A stretch of 64,000 nt of DNA. Origin: Phallus indusiatus (lineage: Eukaryota; Basidiomycota; Agaricomycetes; Phallales; Phallaceae). The translations under genes were made by a program, and so were the position numbers. The notes under the pieces are model-generated. The model had not been told where the DNA came from, ran no database searches, and saw only the letters and a program-made list of their open reading frames with translations. The stretch lies in NCBI GenBank assembly GCA_027605045.1, contig JAQFWX010000074.1, positions 119,190 to 183,189 of the forward strand, written 5' to 3'. Each line of letters begins with the position of its first letter. Position 1 is the stretch's first letter. This document shows positions 33,688 through 45,000 of this stretch, in pieces.

Positions 33688-34731
33688 TCATTTTTGCAGA
33701 GTCATTGCTTCCGGATCGGTCGGTTGTTGAGACTGCGATTTCAAATCTGACAGGAGATAATGACTCACCCAGCCTGGATCTCTCAACGCGAGCTCAGCAG
33801 CGGCAGCTCTGGAGATTTTTTTATTCGAACCGGTACCGACGTACTCCTCTGACCATCCTGATGAGAACCGTAAGCAATTAAGAGGATCCAATAAGGGTCT
33901 CCAACACGTACCAGAAATTTTCAGCTTGGACGTCCACTCGGATATATGAGACGGAGCCGTAGCGACTTCTTCCCAGGAGACCTTTTGGTTTTTCTTCATC
34001 GCCAGCTCGTTCAAGAGACTAACTGGATTGGTATTGATATTGCTGCTGCTTCCTCCATCATTTGACATTCCATTCCGTGCTAGCTGAGGACTGCCTTCTG
34101 TAAGGCTGGAGGGAGGAGAAACGTATTTGGGGCGGGTTAGTGGTTGCATCCTGCCCGAGCTTGGCGAGACCTCTTTCTCATCACTACTTTCCGCACTCCC
34201 TTCATTTAACTCATACTCAAAGATCTCCTTAATCCACTGACGGATGACCGCACAATCTCCACCATCCTGAAGGAACAGACCCCCGACGTATGCATAAAAC
34301 AAAGAGGCGTACGGGCGATCCATTGGTATAGGCGGAGGAGATATCGGTGTCGGGCCATTCTCCCCACTCGATTGTGGGATACTCGAAAACGAAGATATAG
34401 TAAAGTAGCTGCGAAGTTTGTAAAGTCTCCCCCAAGCGTTTGGTTTGCTGTCCATTCTCCTTTTGAGCTTTCTCTACAATTGCGGGAATTGTTGTTGCAG
34501 ACTTGTTGAAATCAAAAAAAATTGACGATTCTGGTTACTCGCCTTCAAATCATTGGCTGAAGCGGTAGAGTAGCGGCCATGTAGATATTGTACAATCCCT
34601 AATTGGACCGCGTTTTCTCCAAAGAAGACGAGACGGTCAAAAGGCGGAACATTCGTATCTGGAAGGTGCTGATTGCTGAATATACTGGTTTTGTAGGATT
34701 CTAATAGTGCGGGAAGTGGAGGAGGAGGCAT
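33688..34731 (-). CDS. Degenerate RNase III-like domain plus dsRNA-binding domain protein (copy B)
   Basis: Paralogue of copy A, immediately upstream in the same direction. Exons 34731-34543, 34473-33912 and 33857-33688. Exon 1 reads LPALLESYKTSIF and PFDRLVFFGENAVQLGIVQY, an RNase III signature in which key acidic residues are changed (Val for Glu; Glu for the conserved Asp). Exon 2 has AWGRLYKLRSYF, RPYASLFYAYVGGLFLQDG and a Ser/Pro-rich linker. The C-terminal dsRNA-binding domain has GWSEEYVGTGSNKKISRAAA and AELALRDPGW. The first intron best fits a GC donor (GCGAGT at 34542) because the GT one base on gives another frame. The second intron (33911-33858, 54 bp) is in-frame and could be retained. 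Likely arose by tandem duplication with copy A, now strongly diverged. Confidence 0.75.
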
Positions 34732-35170
34732 TGCGGTATGACGGAAAAGAAAACAAGTTACAGCACGAGGACGGTTTTGGTGGACGACGGCAACTGTGAT
34801 ACCGGGGAATGCTTGACACAGTTCAGTTTGTACCTTTTAAATGATAAACGCACGGCTTATTTTCTCAACAGCGGAAAGAAACAAAGGAAATAAAATGAAA
34901 GGTCGTAGCACAGGTCGTCAATAACACGAGACAGAACAAAAGAACGCAACCAGCGTCGGACTGGCGATTAAAGCCGCATTCTCGTTATCGGGGGTTCAAA
35001 CTCAGGTCGGGAACAAACGAAGACTAACAATACTCTCATCAAAGTCTACGATACATGTTTATTATGATTAATACATTGTAAACACCGTTTTATGTCATAT
35101 GTCGTAAAAGAAAAATTGTCCAGTCCGATCATTGTAACGTCCAATCTGGTGCGCCGGCGATCTTACGTTT

Positions 35171-35825
35171 TCAGTACCTAAGCTTGTTTTGCATCGGTTG
35201 GTGTTTCAAGTAGAGCAGTCCTTCAACGGCATCGCTGACATTTTCTCCCGTCATATTTTTCCCGGATTCGCGGTGTTTCCTCCGTTGATGAGAAAACCAG
35301 TCTCGTATTTGTTTATCACTTCTTAGTCTACCGTCTCTGGAAGAGTGGATCTTTAATAAGCACCAACTACTTGAAATCATAAAAATGAATACTATACCTG
35401 TCTTTTAATTCTGTTTTCAATGCTTTCACGGTGAGATTGCCTGGTGTCCACACCCCGTTGTTGAATGCGTCTTTGAGAAATTCAGTCTCGGCCTTCGTAA
35501 AGTGACCACTTGCAAGTGATTCTATAGGCTGATTCTCATCTGGCTCTACATTCATAAGATCATCATAATAAGGAGCGTGAATGCTAATTAGAAGATTACC
35601 TTCTTGTCTGGCACTCCGCGACCGAAGTTTATAGGACGGGACGTTACTCTCTTTCGGTCTCCTTCCCTTCCACTGTTCGAGATGTTGTTGCGTCGAAGGT
35701 CCCGATATAGGTATGGGTGTAGGGGAGGAATGTGGCAGAGACGATAGTGGCGATGCGTTCAGAAAAGAAGAACGAGATTCTGCAATGCGAGAAGACATGA
35801 TCTTTTTCCTGTTTCTGAGACGCAA
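35171..35825 (-). CDS. Homeodomain protein
   Basis: 192 residues from two exons (35825-35398 and 35321-35171; intron 76 bp). The C-terminal half is a homeodomain: HFTKAETEFLKDAFNNG as helix 1, NLTVKALKTELKDR around helix 2 and SDKQIRDWFSHQRRKHRE as the recognition helix, with the diagnostic WF-x3-R-x-K pattern (WFSHQRRK). The first about 100 residues are Ser/Pro-rich and basic. It is probably a nuclear DNA-binding regulator. Start at the second Met (MSSRIAES) is equally plausible. It is not next to pheromone-receptor genes and the region does not look like a mating-type locus. Divergent from LSG1 across about 560 bp. Confidence 0.82.
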
Positions 35826-36390
35826 AGTTTGAGGATGTGAGAATGGTCTGTGTGTTTAGCAAAAGCACGTCTGACGACGTTTTATACAATCCGCTTCTTT
35901 TGTATGGTCCATCGTCAAAAAGTCCTTGCTTGCGCTGTTCACAGCGAACGACGTTACAATCCACACTCTTTTGTAAGGACGGTCCATTCTTCGTCCTCTT
36001 GGTGCATGGTTTCGTACCACAAACGAAGTGATTGCACCAAAAAAGAAATGATAATATAGACGTGGGGTTTAAGCTTCCCCAGAATCGCGATTGGTTTCTG
36101 TATCTTTGTTCACTTTGTCCGGGTCGCTAAGTACGGATGAGATTTTCCAACAAAGCAAGAAGCCTGCGGGGGTGACCGCTCGGCTTGCTTTGTATACATT
36201 CCACGTAAAGCGCGATCAGTGAGAACCATTATTGGGTCCATCTTGAAAGTTTTTTTTTTCGGGATTGGGCGGATAACAAACGAGGACAAAATGTCGAAGT
36301 AGCAAGACGGTTGCGAACAAGTCTGGATGATTAGTAAGCGCTTTCAAAGACTAATTGACTCCTCCTTCATACGCCATCGCACTTACCTGA

Positions 36391-38922
36391 ATGGTGTGTA
36401 TATTTCTATCACTTTTCGATGCTGTAACAAACCTCTTATCGAATTTCAGCCTCCAAAACCCAAAAATCAGCACGGACTAGGTCGTGCCATTATAAACCGA
36501 CAAGTCAAAGATGCTCGCCAGCATAAAGGATCCGACCTGGTTAGGATTTCTCATCTGTCAAAACACAAAAGACAGCTTTTTACATTATCCACACATTGAA
36601 ACAGTACAGCACCGATTTAGACTCTACGAGTCGTTTAATTTCAGTCACACAAGAACGAGATCTTGATGAATTCCTGAACACTGCACAGTTGGCGGCTACC
36701 GATTTTACAGCAGGTAACGTCCGGTCCGAGCTGTAACTCCTTTTTGACAAATGTTGTTGTTTTTTTTTAGAAAAAGAAAATATTAAACTTATTCAATCGC
36801 CAGCTTTGGCTGTATCCTCCGCTCATAACCCTTTTTTGCTGACTGCGCAAGAGGAAAAAGAAGCTCTGAGACGACATCGTGAAAATCGAGGCAAGCTTCG
36901 TGTACCAAGGAGGTATGGCACTTCATTAATTCAAAAGGTTTCCTGTGTACCCACGTTTATTTTAGACCACCATGGACTCGAGAAATGACGACTGCCCAAT
37001 TAGAGCGTCAGGAGAGAGATGCATTTTTAGATTGGAGACGGAGCTTGGCACAGTCAGTCATATCTTATATTAAGATCCGCTCAACATAACATTTACGCAT
37101 TATAGGTTATCTGAGGAACAAGATCTTTTATTAACACCATTTGAACGGAACATTGAAGTTTGGCGACAACTCTGGCGTGTCCTGGAACGATCGCATCTTA
37201 TCGTTCAGATCGTTGATGCTCGAAACCCATTACGGTTTAGATGCGAAGATCTAGAGTCGTATGTATTGGATATTGAGGGATCTGAAGGTGAAAGTGGGAC
37301 TGGCACTCCTGACTTTCAGAGGAAAAATTTATTATTAATCAACAAGGCCGATCTGTTGACGAGGGAACAAAGGTAAAAATTTATAGTCGTTTATACAGGT
37401 TTTTGACTGAGATTTGGATTTATAGACGACAATGGGCAGATTATTTTGATCAACAGGGTGTTACATATGCATTTTTTTCAGCCGCTAATGCCACAGCATT
37501 ACAACAAGCAAGACGAGAGCGAGAGGAAATTTTAACCCAGTCGTACGAATTGAAAAGGGTAGAAAAAGATGGTGATGAGGAGGAGGAGGAGGAGGAGGAG
37601 GAGGAAGTCCATTCCACGGACACCATACCCACACCTCAAGCAGACGAAAATCAAGAAAATGTCGAGGAGCCGCCTGGCTCTGATTCAGAACCGGATGATG
37701 CTGATGAAACGATGTACTTCTCTGCAGAGGAGGGCAGTACTGATGACGAACGTATCAAAGTACTGAGTGTGTTAGAGTTAGAGCAATTATTTATTAAGAC
37801 AGCCCCCAAACTTCCTTGTAAGCCTTTTTATCACTTCACCCACTTTCTGAATCCTGAAAGACTTTCACTACTCATCAGCTAGCATAAAGGATGCGACAGG
37901 CGTACCTTCAAAACTCACTGTAGGGTTGGTTGGATATCCTAATGTTGGAAAATCCAGTACGATCAATTCTCTGTTGGGGGAGAAGAAAGTTTCCGTATCG
38001 TCGACTCCTGGGAAGACAAAGCATTTTCAGACGATTCATCTTTCGCCTGAAATTGTTTTATGCGATTGTCCTGGGTTGGTTTTCCCTCAGTTTGCAGTTC
38101 AAAAAGCGGAGCTGGTATGTGATGGGGTTCTCCCGATTGATCAACTAAGGGAAGCCCATGGACCAGTTGGTCTCGTGGCTAAGAGGATTGGACGTGAGGT
38201 ATTAGAAGCGACATATGGCCTCACAATCCGTCGGAGAGGAGAAGAAACGGGTATTGAATCAAATGAGGTTACTGCTGAGGACTTGCTTGTAGCTTACGCC
38301 AGTGAGTTTTATCTTTCTCAAAAAGAAATCACTGCTAATTACACTCATATGTATAGTTGCCCGAGGATTTGCTCGCGCAGGACAAGGAAACCCTGACGAA
38401 TCCCGTGCGGCGCGATATATTTTGAAGGACTACGTCAATGCGAAATTATTATTCTGTCATCCCCCACCAGACATATCCGAAGAAGACTTCAATATCCCCA
38501 CAAAACAAAACGCTCTTCGCAGGCTAGCCGGAAAGAAGAAAGCTCCCGTGACGAGGGTCGGCAAAGGAGCAGATACCTACTTGCCTCAAGATCCTGCTGG
38601 CGATGCCAGCTCCGGTGCTACAAAGGCAACGACGGCTGCTGCATCGACCGCACCTTTTGAAGGGCAGAAAGGGCGTGCTTTGGATGCAGCATTTTTTGAA
38701 GAATTCGGCTTGTCATCCCGACCATTCGTAATGGGTCAACATTTTTCACGTGCGAGAGCATACCCGCATCAAAACTCAATTGCCGATGACGGTACGCCGA
38801 TATCTGCCCGACAAGCTAGACTTATGTCGATCCTCGCTAATAATCCGGAGTCGGCTTCGTCGAAAAAACATTTCAAGGGTGGCAAACGAGCTAAACAGCG
38901 CAGTGGGAAAGGTTATGATTAA
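36391..38922 (+). CDS. LSG1: Large-subunit GTPase LSG1 (60S export/maturation)
   Basis: Cytoplasmic circularly permuted GTPase that releases the export adaptor Nmd3 from pre-60S ribosomes. Chosen start: ATG at 36391 followed at once by an intron (36394-36449), giving MPPKPKNQHGLGRAIINRQ; yeast LSG1 also begins MPPK. An earlier ATG at 36291 opens only a three-codon frame. Successive exons give SVTQERDLDEFLNTAQLAA, LLTPFERNIEVWRQLWRVLE, VDARNPLRFRCEDLE, LLLINKADLLTREQR, a Glu-rich linker, VGLVGYPNVGKSSTINSLLG (P-loop), SVSSTPGKTKHFQTI, LCDCPGLVFPQFA and ARYILKDYVNAKLLFCHPPP. The NKAD motif precedes the P-loop, as in the permuted family. Ends with a basic tail. Intact. Confidence 0.93.
37576..37605 (+). 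repeat. GAG trinucleotide run encoding poly-Glu in LSG1
   Basis: Ten consecutive Glu codons, mostly GAG, in the acidic linker between the NKAD and P-loop motifs. A likely length-polymorphic site. Confidence 0.8.
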
Positions 38923-39264
38923 CAATGGTGGATTAGTTATTATAAGCTGTATGTATCTATCCGAATGTAGCTTCCTTTCTAGAGCTTCAGTTTTTGTTTT
39001 ACGCCCGTACCGTAGAATTGAGTTTAATTGAGTTAGGGAATTTATAAACGAATTCGCCATAAATTGTTAATTGATACGTGGTGGGAGCGTATATCGGCCT
39101 AGTCATTGGAAAGATTACAGCTGGTCCGATCCAGCATTCCGTTACCGTGGTAGGTCAAAGTATGTAAAGAATAATCAATTCGCTGAATGACCCTATAATC
39201 ATTGACGCCGGAGGAACGAATGTGATAATATTGCGATTATGAGAATCAGGGGTCCATATCATCA

Positions 39265-39873
39265 TTATTCATTCCATGTCAAGATATCGTTTGGATCATC
39301 GGAATTGTGGTCACGCTTCTTATGGACCATGAGTTTATCTCGGGAAGGGTAGAGCCTATTGCATTCTGGACATTGATTGAGACGAATTGGCTTGCGGCAA
39401 AAATTTGAGCTTACTTTCAAAGACGCAGATAAATATAGGTGTTCTAGATAGTGCAATTCGTTAGAAATCGATTCTAGGCCGACAGAAACGACACACACTC
39501 TTGGGGGTTGGTTATGCGCCCAATAGTAGACTTTGTTTGCTCTAGCGTCGTAGTCACTATCTGCAGCGTCAGCATGTTCACTGCTATAATAAAACAAAAA
39601 ATGATAGATACCATCTTGCAAGGCCGGACAAGAAGTAAGTGTCGACGGCAAATATGGACCTTTCGTTGGTGCCGTCATGAACGAGTCCAGAGAGAGGCTT
39701 GTGGGCGTTTGTTGTCGCCTGCCGGGGTTCGTCACTTTGGGCATTATTACTAAGCCGGAGGTGCAGTGGCCCTCATGCATCATCGCCATACTCGTCCAGC
39801 GGTCGAATGAGCAGTGCGTCATCATCATGTCTTCTTCCTCTTCCTCTCGAACCGGAACGTATTCTTTCAACAA
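39265..39873 (-). CDS. C2H2 zinc-finger protein
   Basis: Single open frame of 202 residues. The C terminus has one classical C2H2 finger, CPECNRLYPSRDKLMVHKKRDH, preceded by basic KPIRLNQ. The rest is not recognised. Candidate start Mets are at 39873, at 39828 (the MMM run) and near 39777; the first would overlap the divergent lipase CDS by 47 bp, the second by two. The finger is a single copy, so it may bind nucleic acid weakly or mediate protein contact. Length and absence of stops argue for a real gene. Confidence 0.6.
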   Translation of the reverse strand: MLKEYVPVREEEEEDMMMTHCSFDRWTSMAMMHEGHCTSGLVIMPKVTNPGRRQQTPTSLSLDSFMTAPTKGPYLPSTLTSCPALQDGIYHFLFYYSSEHADAADSDYDARANKVYYWAHNQPPRVCVVSVGLESISNELHYLEHLYLSASLKVSSNFCRKPIRLNQCPECNRLYPSRDKLMVHKKRDHNSDDPNDILTWNE

Positions 39874-41771
39874 GCCGCGAATGTCTAGCGTAGGCCAATG
39901 GTTTCAAACTTCCCGAAAGAACCCCGAGTCAGGGCGTTCTGCCACAGAACCTGCACCTGCACCTGCTAGTGCATCTAAAGAAGTGAAACCGGTAGAAACT
40001 CTCAAATCTGAACATTCTCTTCCTCGAAAAAATGTAGTTCATCACAACACGTTGACAAAGCCAAAACGAGCACTCATACGGCCTGTTTCGACCTCTGCTC
40101 CTAATTTACTAATCGGAGCCCCTAATGCCCTCGCACGACGACCACTTCTGAACAACCCCGCATGCCCTGTTTTAACCTCTTCATCTTCTATATCATATGA
40201 TTGGGAACCTACTTCAAATCCAATCGTATCTAATCCGGGACAATCTTGCGTGGAGTCTCTACGGTCCATGAAAGACCGTGGCAATGCTGCAGAAACGCAG
40301 AATGACTTCTTCTCCAGTTTCAATAATCTCAGCATCAGCTGGTTCAAACGAGATAACAAACAGAATATAGACCAAATGCTGGAAGAAGAAGACAGAGCTG
40401 ATTCCTTACAAGAGGAAAGAGAACGTATACGCAGAAAATGCAAGTTAACACTAGTAATACTAATAGCTTTCGCTCGTTAACATTATTACACAATAGATCG
40501 ATCGCCAAGGAATCCTGTTATTTTCTGTCATGGTTTACTAGGCTTCGATTCAATTCAGTTGGGTACTTCTTTTGCTCCCCTTCAAGTTTCGCATTGGAGG
40601 GGTATTAAGGAAGTGCTGGAGGCCAACGGAACTGAAGTGTTGATCACTCGTGTTCCGGCCACAAGCAGCATAAGTACACGTGCACAAGTTCTTCTGGAGC
40701 AGATATCCAAAGTGTATTCGGGTAAAGAGGTGCATCTAATAGGTAAGAAAATCTCTCTTGATGAGTATGCTATGAATGATAAAACAATTTTCAGCACATA
40801 GTATGGTATGAGGTGTTGTTTAATTATTCGACGAAGTGGATAACCTATATTTTTTCTTTAGGGTGGTTTGGATTGTCGATATTTAACAACACATTTGAAG
40901 AAGCCATTCAAGGTGTTATCTATTACAACTATTGCCACTCCTCATCGAGGTTTGAATCTCTCTCTCTCTCGTTCTCTGTTACATAGAGCTAAATGATTAC
41001 CGAATAGGATCAATATTCGCGGATCATTTTATTAAAACGATCGGTCGTACGTTTTTTTTCCTCACCCATGATTATCGTCATAAATAAATTCTGCTAGATC
41101 AACGAATGCCATCCGTCATGTCATTACTAGACCTACTCCCAAATGGGGGAGGTGATGGCAAAGCTTTCGAATCGTTGACAATAGAAAGCATGCGACGATT
41201 CAACGAAGAAACCCCGGATGTGCCTGATGTCAAATATTTTAGTTGGGGTGCAACATACGAACCAGGTCTCATAGATACATGGAGGTGAGTTATTTTTCTT
41301 TTAATTTAATGTCTCATTTTACTCAATTTCTTGGAGATATCCTTATACAGTTGTTTCTGCAACTGAGGGTCCAAACGACGGTTTGGTTTCAGTGGAGTCA
41401 TCTAAATGGGTTAGTCTATGTCCCTGTGATACTCTCGACGCGCTCATGATTCAACTGCAGGGAACATATCTTGGAACTTTGGAAAACGTGAGCCACCTAG
41501 ACCTGGTATGTAAACATTTTTTTAAATTCATTAAGATCAGCTTCTTATGAATTTTTTCACAAAGGTGGGGTGGATCAATACAGCCAGATATAAATGGGCA
41601 GAATTCACAGGGCGTAAAATTGCATTTAAACCTGCTACATTTTATTTGGGAGTTGCTGATCATCTAGCGCGCGTTGTTGAGGAGCGAGGCGATGAATCCA
41701 ACGCAGTCATTCGCAATGAAACCATTGAAGGAGTGGATACATCCCCTGTCTCTAAATCGAACAAATCATGA
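39827..41771 (+). CDS. Alpha/beta-hydrolase triacylglycerol lipase
   Basis: Predicted lipase with oxyanion region NPVIFCHGLLGFDSIQLG, nucleophile elbow LIAHSMGG (Ser), acid EGPNDGLV (Asp) and VSHLDLVGW (His). The first intron uses a GC donor (GCAAGT at 40440, acceptor at 40496), which joins the N-terminal exon in frame. The elbow residues H-S-M sit on an 11-nt exon at 40795-40805, between exon 2 (40497-40742) and the exon starting at 40862. The first about 205 residues are Ser/Pro-rich and basic, probably a targeting or regulatory extension; a mitochondrial location is possible. The start at 39827 is the first Met after the in-frame upstream extension loses coding character; MSSVGQWFQ at about 39880 is an alternative. 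Ends SKSNKS. Confidence 0.85.
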
Positions 41772-42058
41772 AGATTACAACACACGACACTTGCTAGACC
41801 GTTTGCGTTACTATCTTATACCCTATGCAGAGTAACGGACACTATGCAATTAATTATCTTATACCAGTCATCTTTTCTTGTAAACCTTATATTCTTGATA
41901 ATACTATTTTGAAACATTGACATCAGTACCATCATACTCGTACATATCATGCGCTAACTGTTGTCGAGCTGCCGCTCTCAAGCGAGCCGCACGCTTATGT
42001 AATCGGCAACTGTCACTCCAGACATGTCACAACAGGTCATAGCCCTCTCACTTGCTGT

Positions 42059-45000
42059 ATGTCTCAACTAGGATCTCTATCTCCTAGTCGTCCACGCCCA
42101 AGAGTCCAAGTCTCTCCAAATGGACTACCGAATAACCCCCTTCCATCCTCGTTAGTCGTAGGCCGTCGAAATGCACCGCAAGAAGAAGCTCGTAGCCCAG
42201 AAGATGCCTTAACCCCCGTTGGTCGAACAGCTATCTTGGCTTTTCAGAACGCAGCCCGCGCGGTTGCTAATGGTGATAATGATCGAGCAAGAGAAAGAGA
42301 GCGCGAACTGGCCGAAGAGAAAGAACGACAGCGTCGTCTCCGGGACAAAGTACAAGGTACTCGATTGAATGGCAAGAGTCATGCCGGAGATATTGATGGT
42401 ACGTCTGAATCTTTCTCCGCTGAAATCGGCGTGTAATAAGATCCACTTGTCATTCAGAAATTCTTGATCAAATTTCTGAGGAATGGGGATCATTCTTGGA
42501 CTCTGAGGTGCTTCGCATCAGCTTATCCCTATTACCATTGCAAACGAAATAACTTGGTAGTTCAATCCTGTTGATAGTGCCCTTTGGTTACTGGAAACAG
42601 CCACCGACCGAGACTTTGAATCATTTGAAAATGTAAAGCTATCCCTGGAACAAAAGTTAAAAGGGACTGTGGAGCGTACGATACCCTTTTTGTCAGGATG
42701 TCTTACAATCTTTCCTAACAAGTAATATCATTAGAGAATCATCAATCCTTCGCAGCGGCATTACCTCATCATGCTTCATTGCTTTCATCACTCAGTACGA
42801 CACAATCACAAATTGGCGCTTTACGAACAACATTACAAGAAACAAGGGAGGCGTTAGGAACGAAAAGAGCTGACTTGGTGCAATTGTGGAGTCGTGGGCA
42901 AACAGTGGAAGAGATGCTTCGCCTACTAGATCGAATGTATGTGTTTTGCAAAGCTGTGCTTCAAGCTCGCAGCAATTTACGCGCTAGCTCTTAGTGAAAA
43001 TCTTAAGTCAGTTCCGGATACTCTTGAATCGCTTATAACAGAGAAGCGTCTTCTTCAAGCATCGAATTTGCTGGTTAGAAGTTTGAAGACAATAAAGAGG
43101 CCGGACATGCTTGAAATTGGTGCTTTATCAGACCTACGTAGTTATCTTTCTGGGCAAGAAACGGTGCGTCTAGTTTAACACTTCGACCATTATATGGTAT
43201 TTATTGAACTTTGAAGGCTTTGAAAGAAATTTTGATCGAGGAACTACATGCCCATCTATATTTAAAAGCATTCTGGTGTGAATCGCGGTGGGCAGCCTAT
43301 GTCCCAGGGCAACAAACGTGTATGTCATTGACATGGGCATTGTTTAACATCTACTAACAGCGATATAGTTTCCGTAGTCGAATTTGAGAAAAATATTGCT
43401 ATATCCGACATCTTGGATCCATCTTTCCTTTCCAATACTTACAAGCCTCAGAAGCTATCTCGCTTTCTAAACAATCTCATGCTCAGATCGAACACTGCCC
43501 CTGTTGATGTATCCGAGGAGCTTATCACAGATCGAATATCTGGTCCTTCGAACTCTTTGACGTCTTTCGCAAAAGCTTCGCCTTCATCGAACAATCCTGA
43601 GGGCGACTCTTTCAGCTACGTTGAAACACTATTGGAGTCTCTCGCTATTTTAGGACAGCTTAGTACTGCCTTGGACATTGTCGCTCAAAGATTGCCTGTG
43701 GAGATATACGCTTTGATCGAAAATACTATTGAAGAGGTCAGCGAACGCGCCGAATTCAATAAACGCGCGACACTTCTCGGACCTGGGTCGTCGGGACGTC
43801 CAGCAACGGTATTCAATAGCTCTCGGTCCATCTCGCAAACTACACTTCGGCACGTCTCGTTGGAATCTGGTGTTAGACCTGCCGATCAAGAAACTTTGCG
43901 TGACCTATTTTGGACTTTGTATTCCAAGCTCGATGCCGTTCTGCAGGGTCTGCGTGCCATCTTTGAGGTATCAAACCGAATAGGTTTGGTAAATTGTTCT
44001 ATTCATCAAAGCTATTTGAATTAGAACATTATTCTTATGAATCTTATAGAGACGAGACTTCAAGGATAGAACAATGATTTTTCCGCTGAGCGAGCTATGG
44101 TATTCAGTCCAGTCCGAGGTAGGCATTTCAGTGTGTCGGTCGTTCGGGTTAGCTCATGTTCTCCTAGATTCAAACCCTCCTTGAGCAGTATCTAGTAGAT
44201 GAAGAACGTGGTCTGGCCGCCGGTCGCAATACCCTTAAATCTATAAACGAAGTTCTGCGCGAGGGAAGGAATAGCCGCGACAAGTCAAAGGTTAGAGAGC
44301 TTTGATACGACTTAATGTCCCAGCAATTGATATTCCGCAGTCCGTATTCCGTTTCAGTGAATCGGATTCTAAATCCATGGTTAAAACTCTGAAGCGACAT
44401 GAAGAGGAACTTACACGAGTCTTAAAAGATACCGTTCCGGGTTTAGTTCAAGGAACGTCAGATCAGGCTGCACAGACCTCATTATCTACTATCGGTGCAG
44501 ACGATCGTTTCTTGGAAGCTGGCCATCATCGCGTACTAATCAAACCGGATGCTTTTCACATCAACGCCCTCTTCCGGCCGACCTTATGTTTCTTGGAACG
44601 AGTGTCGGAAATACTACCGAACGGATCAGAGGCGGCTCGATCATGTAGCTCATTCGTGGACGAATTCGTTCTCAATGTATATCTACCGCAATTGGAAGAG
44701 AAAGTGCAAGCTATATTTCAAAGCACAATCTCTGGTAAGTGAAACTAAATTTGGTGTGTGATGTCTGTCTTGACTTTTGCTTTCCAGATCCCGATGCTTT
44801 TCAACCAAGCTCAGACGTGGTGGACGCGTCGTCGCCTCCACTAGTTAAGGTGGGTATTCTGCAACTTTCCCAGACCTTTCACTGTTCTCAATACTTTTGG
44901 AAGGCGGTCGTCCAATTGATATCACTGATAAACTCCTTATGTTTTATGTTACACTCAATCCCATATCATCGAGAGAATTATTCGCGGTTCGTATTAGGAA

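Noticed and set aside
34960..35010. Possible tRNA because of GGGTTCAAACTC
   Set aside because: No matching acceptor, D or anticodon arms could be folded around the T-arm-like string.
35171..35825. Mating-type HD locus
   Set aside because: Only one short homeodomain gene; no HD1/HD2 divergent pair.
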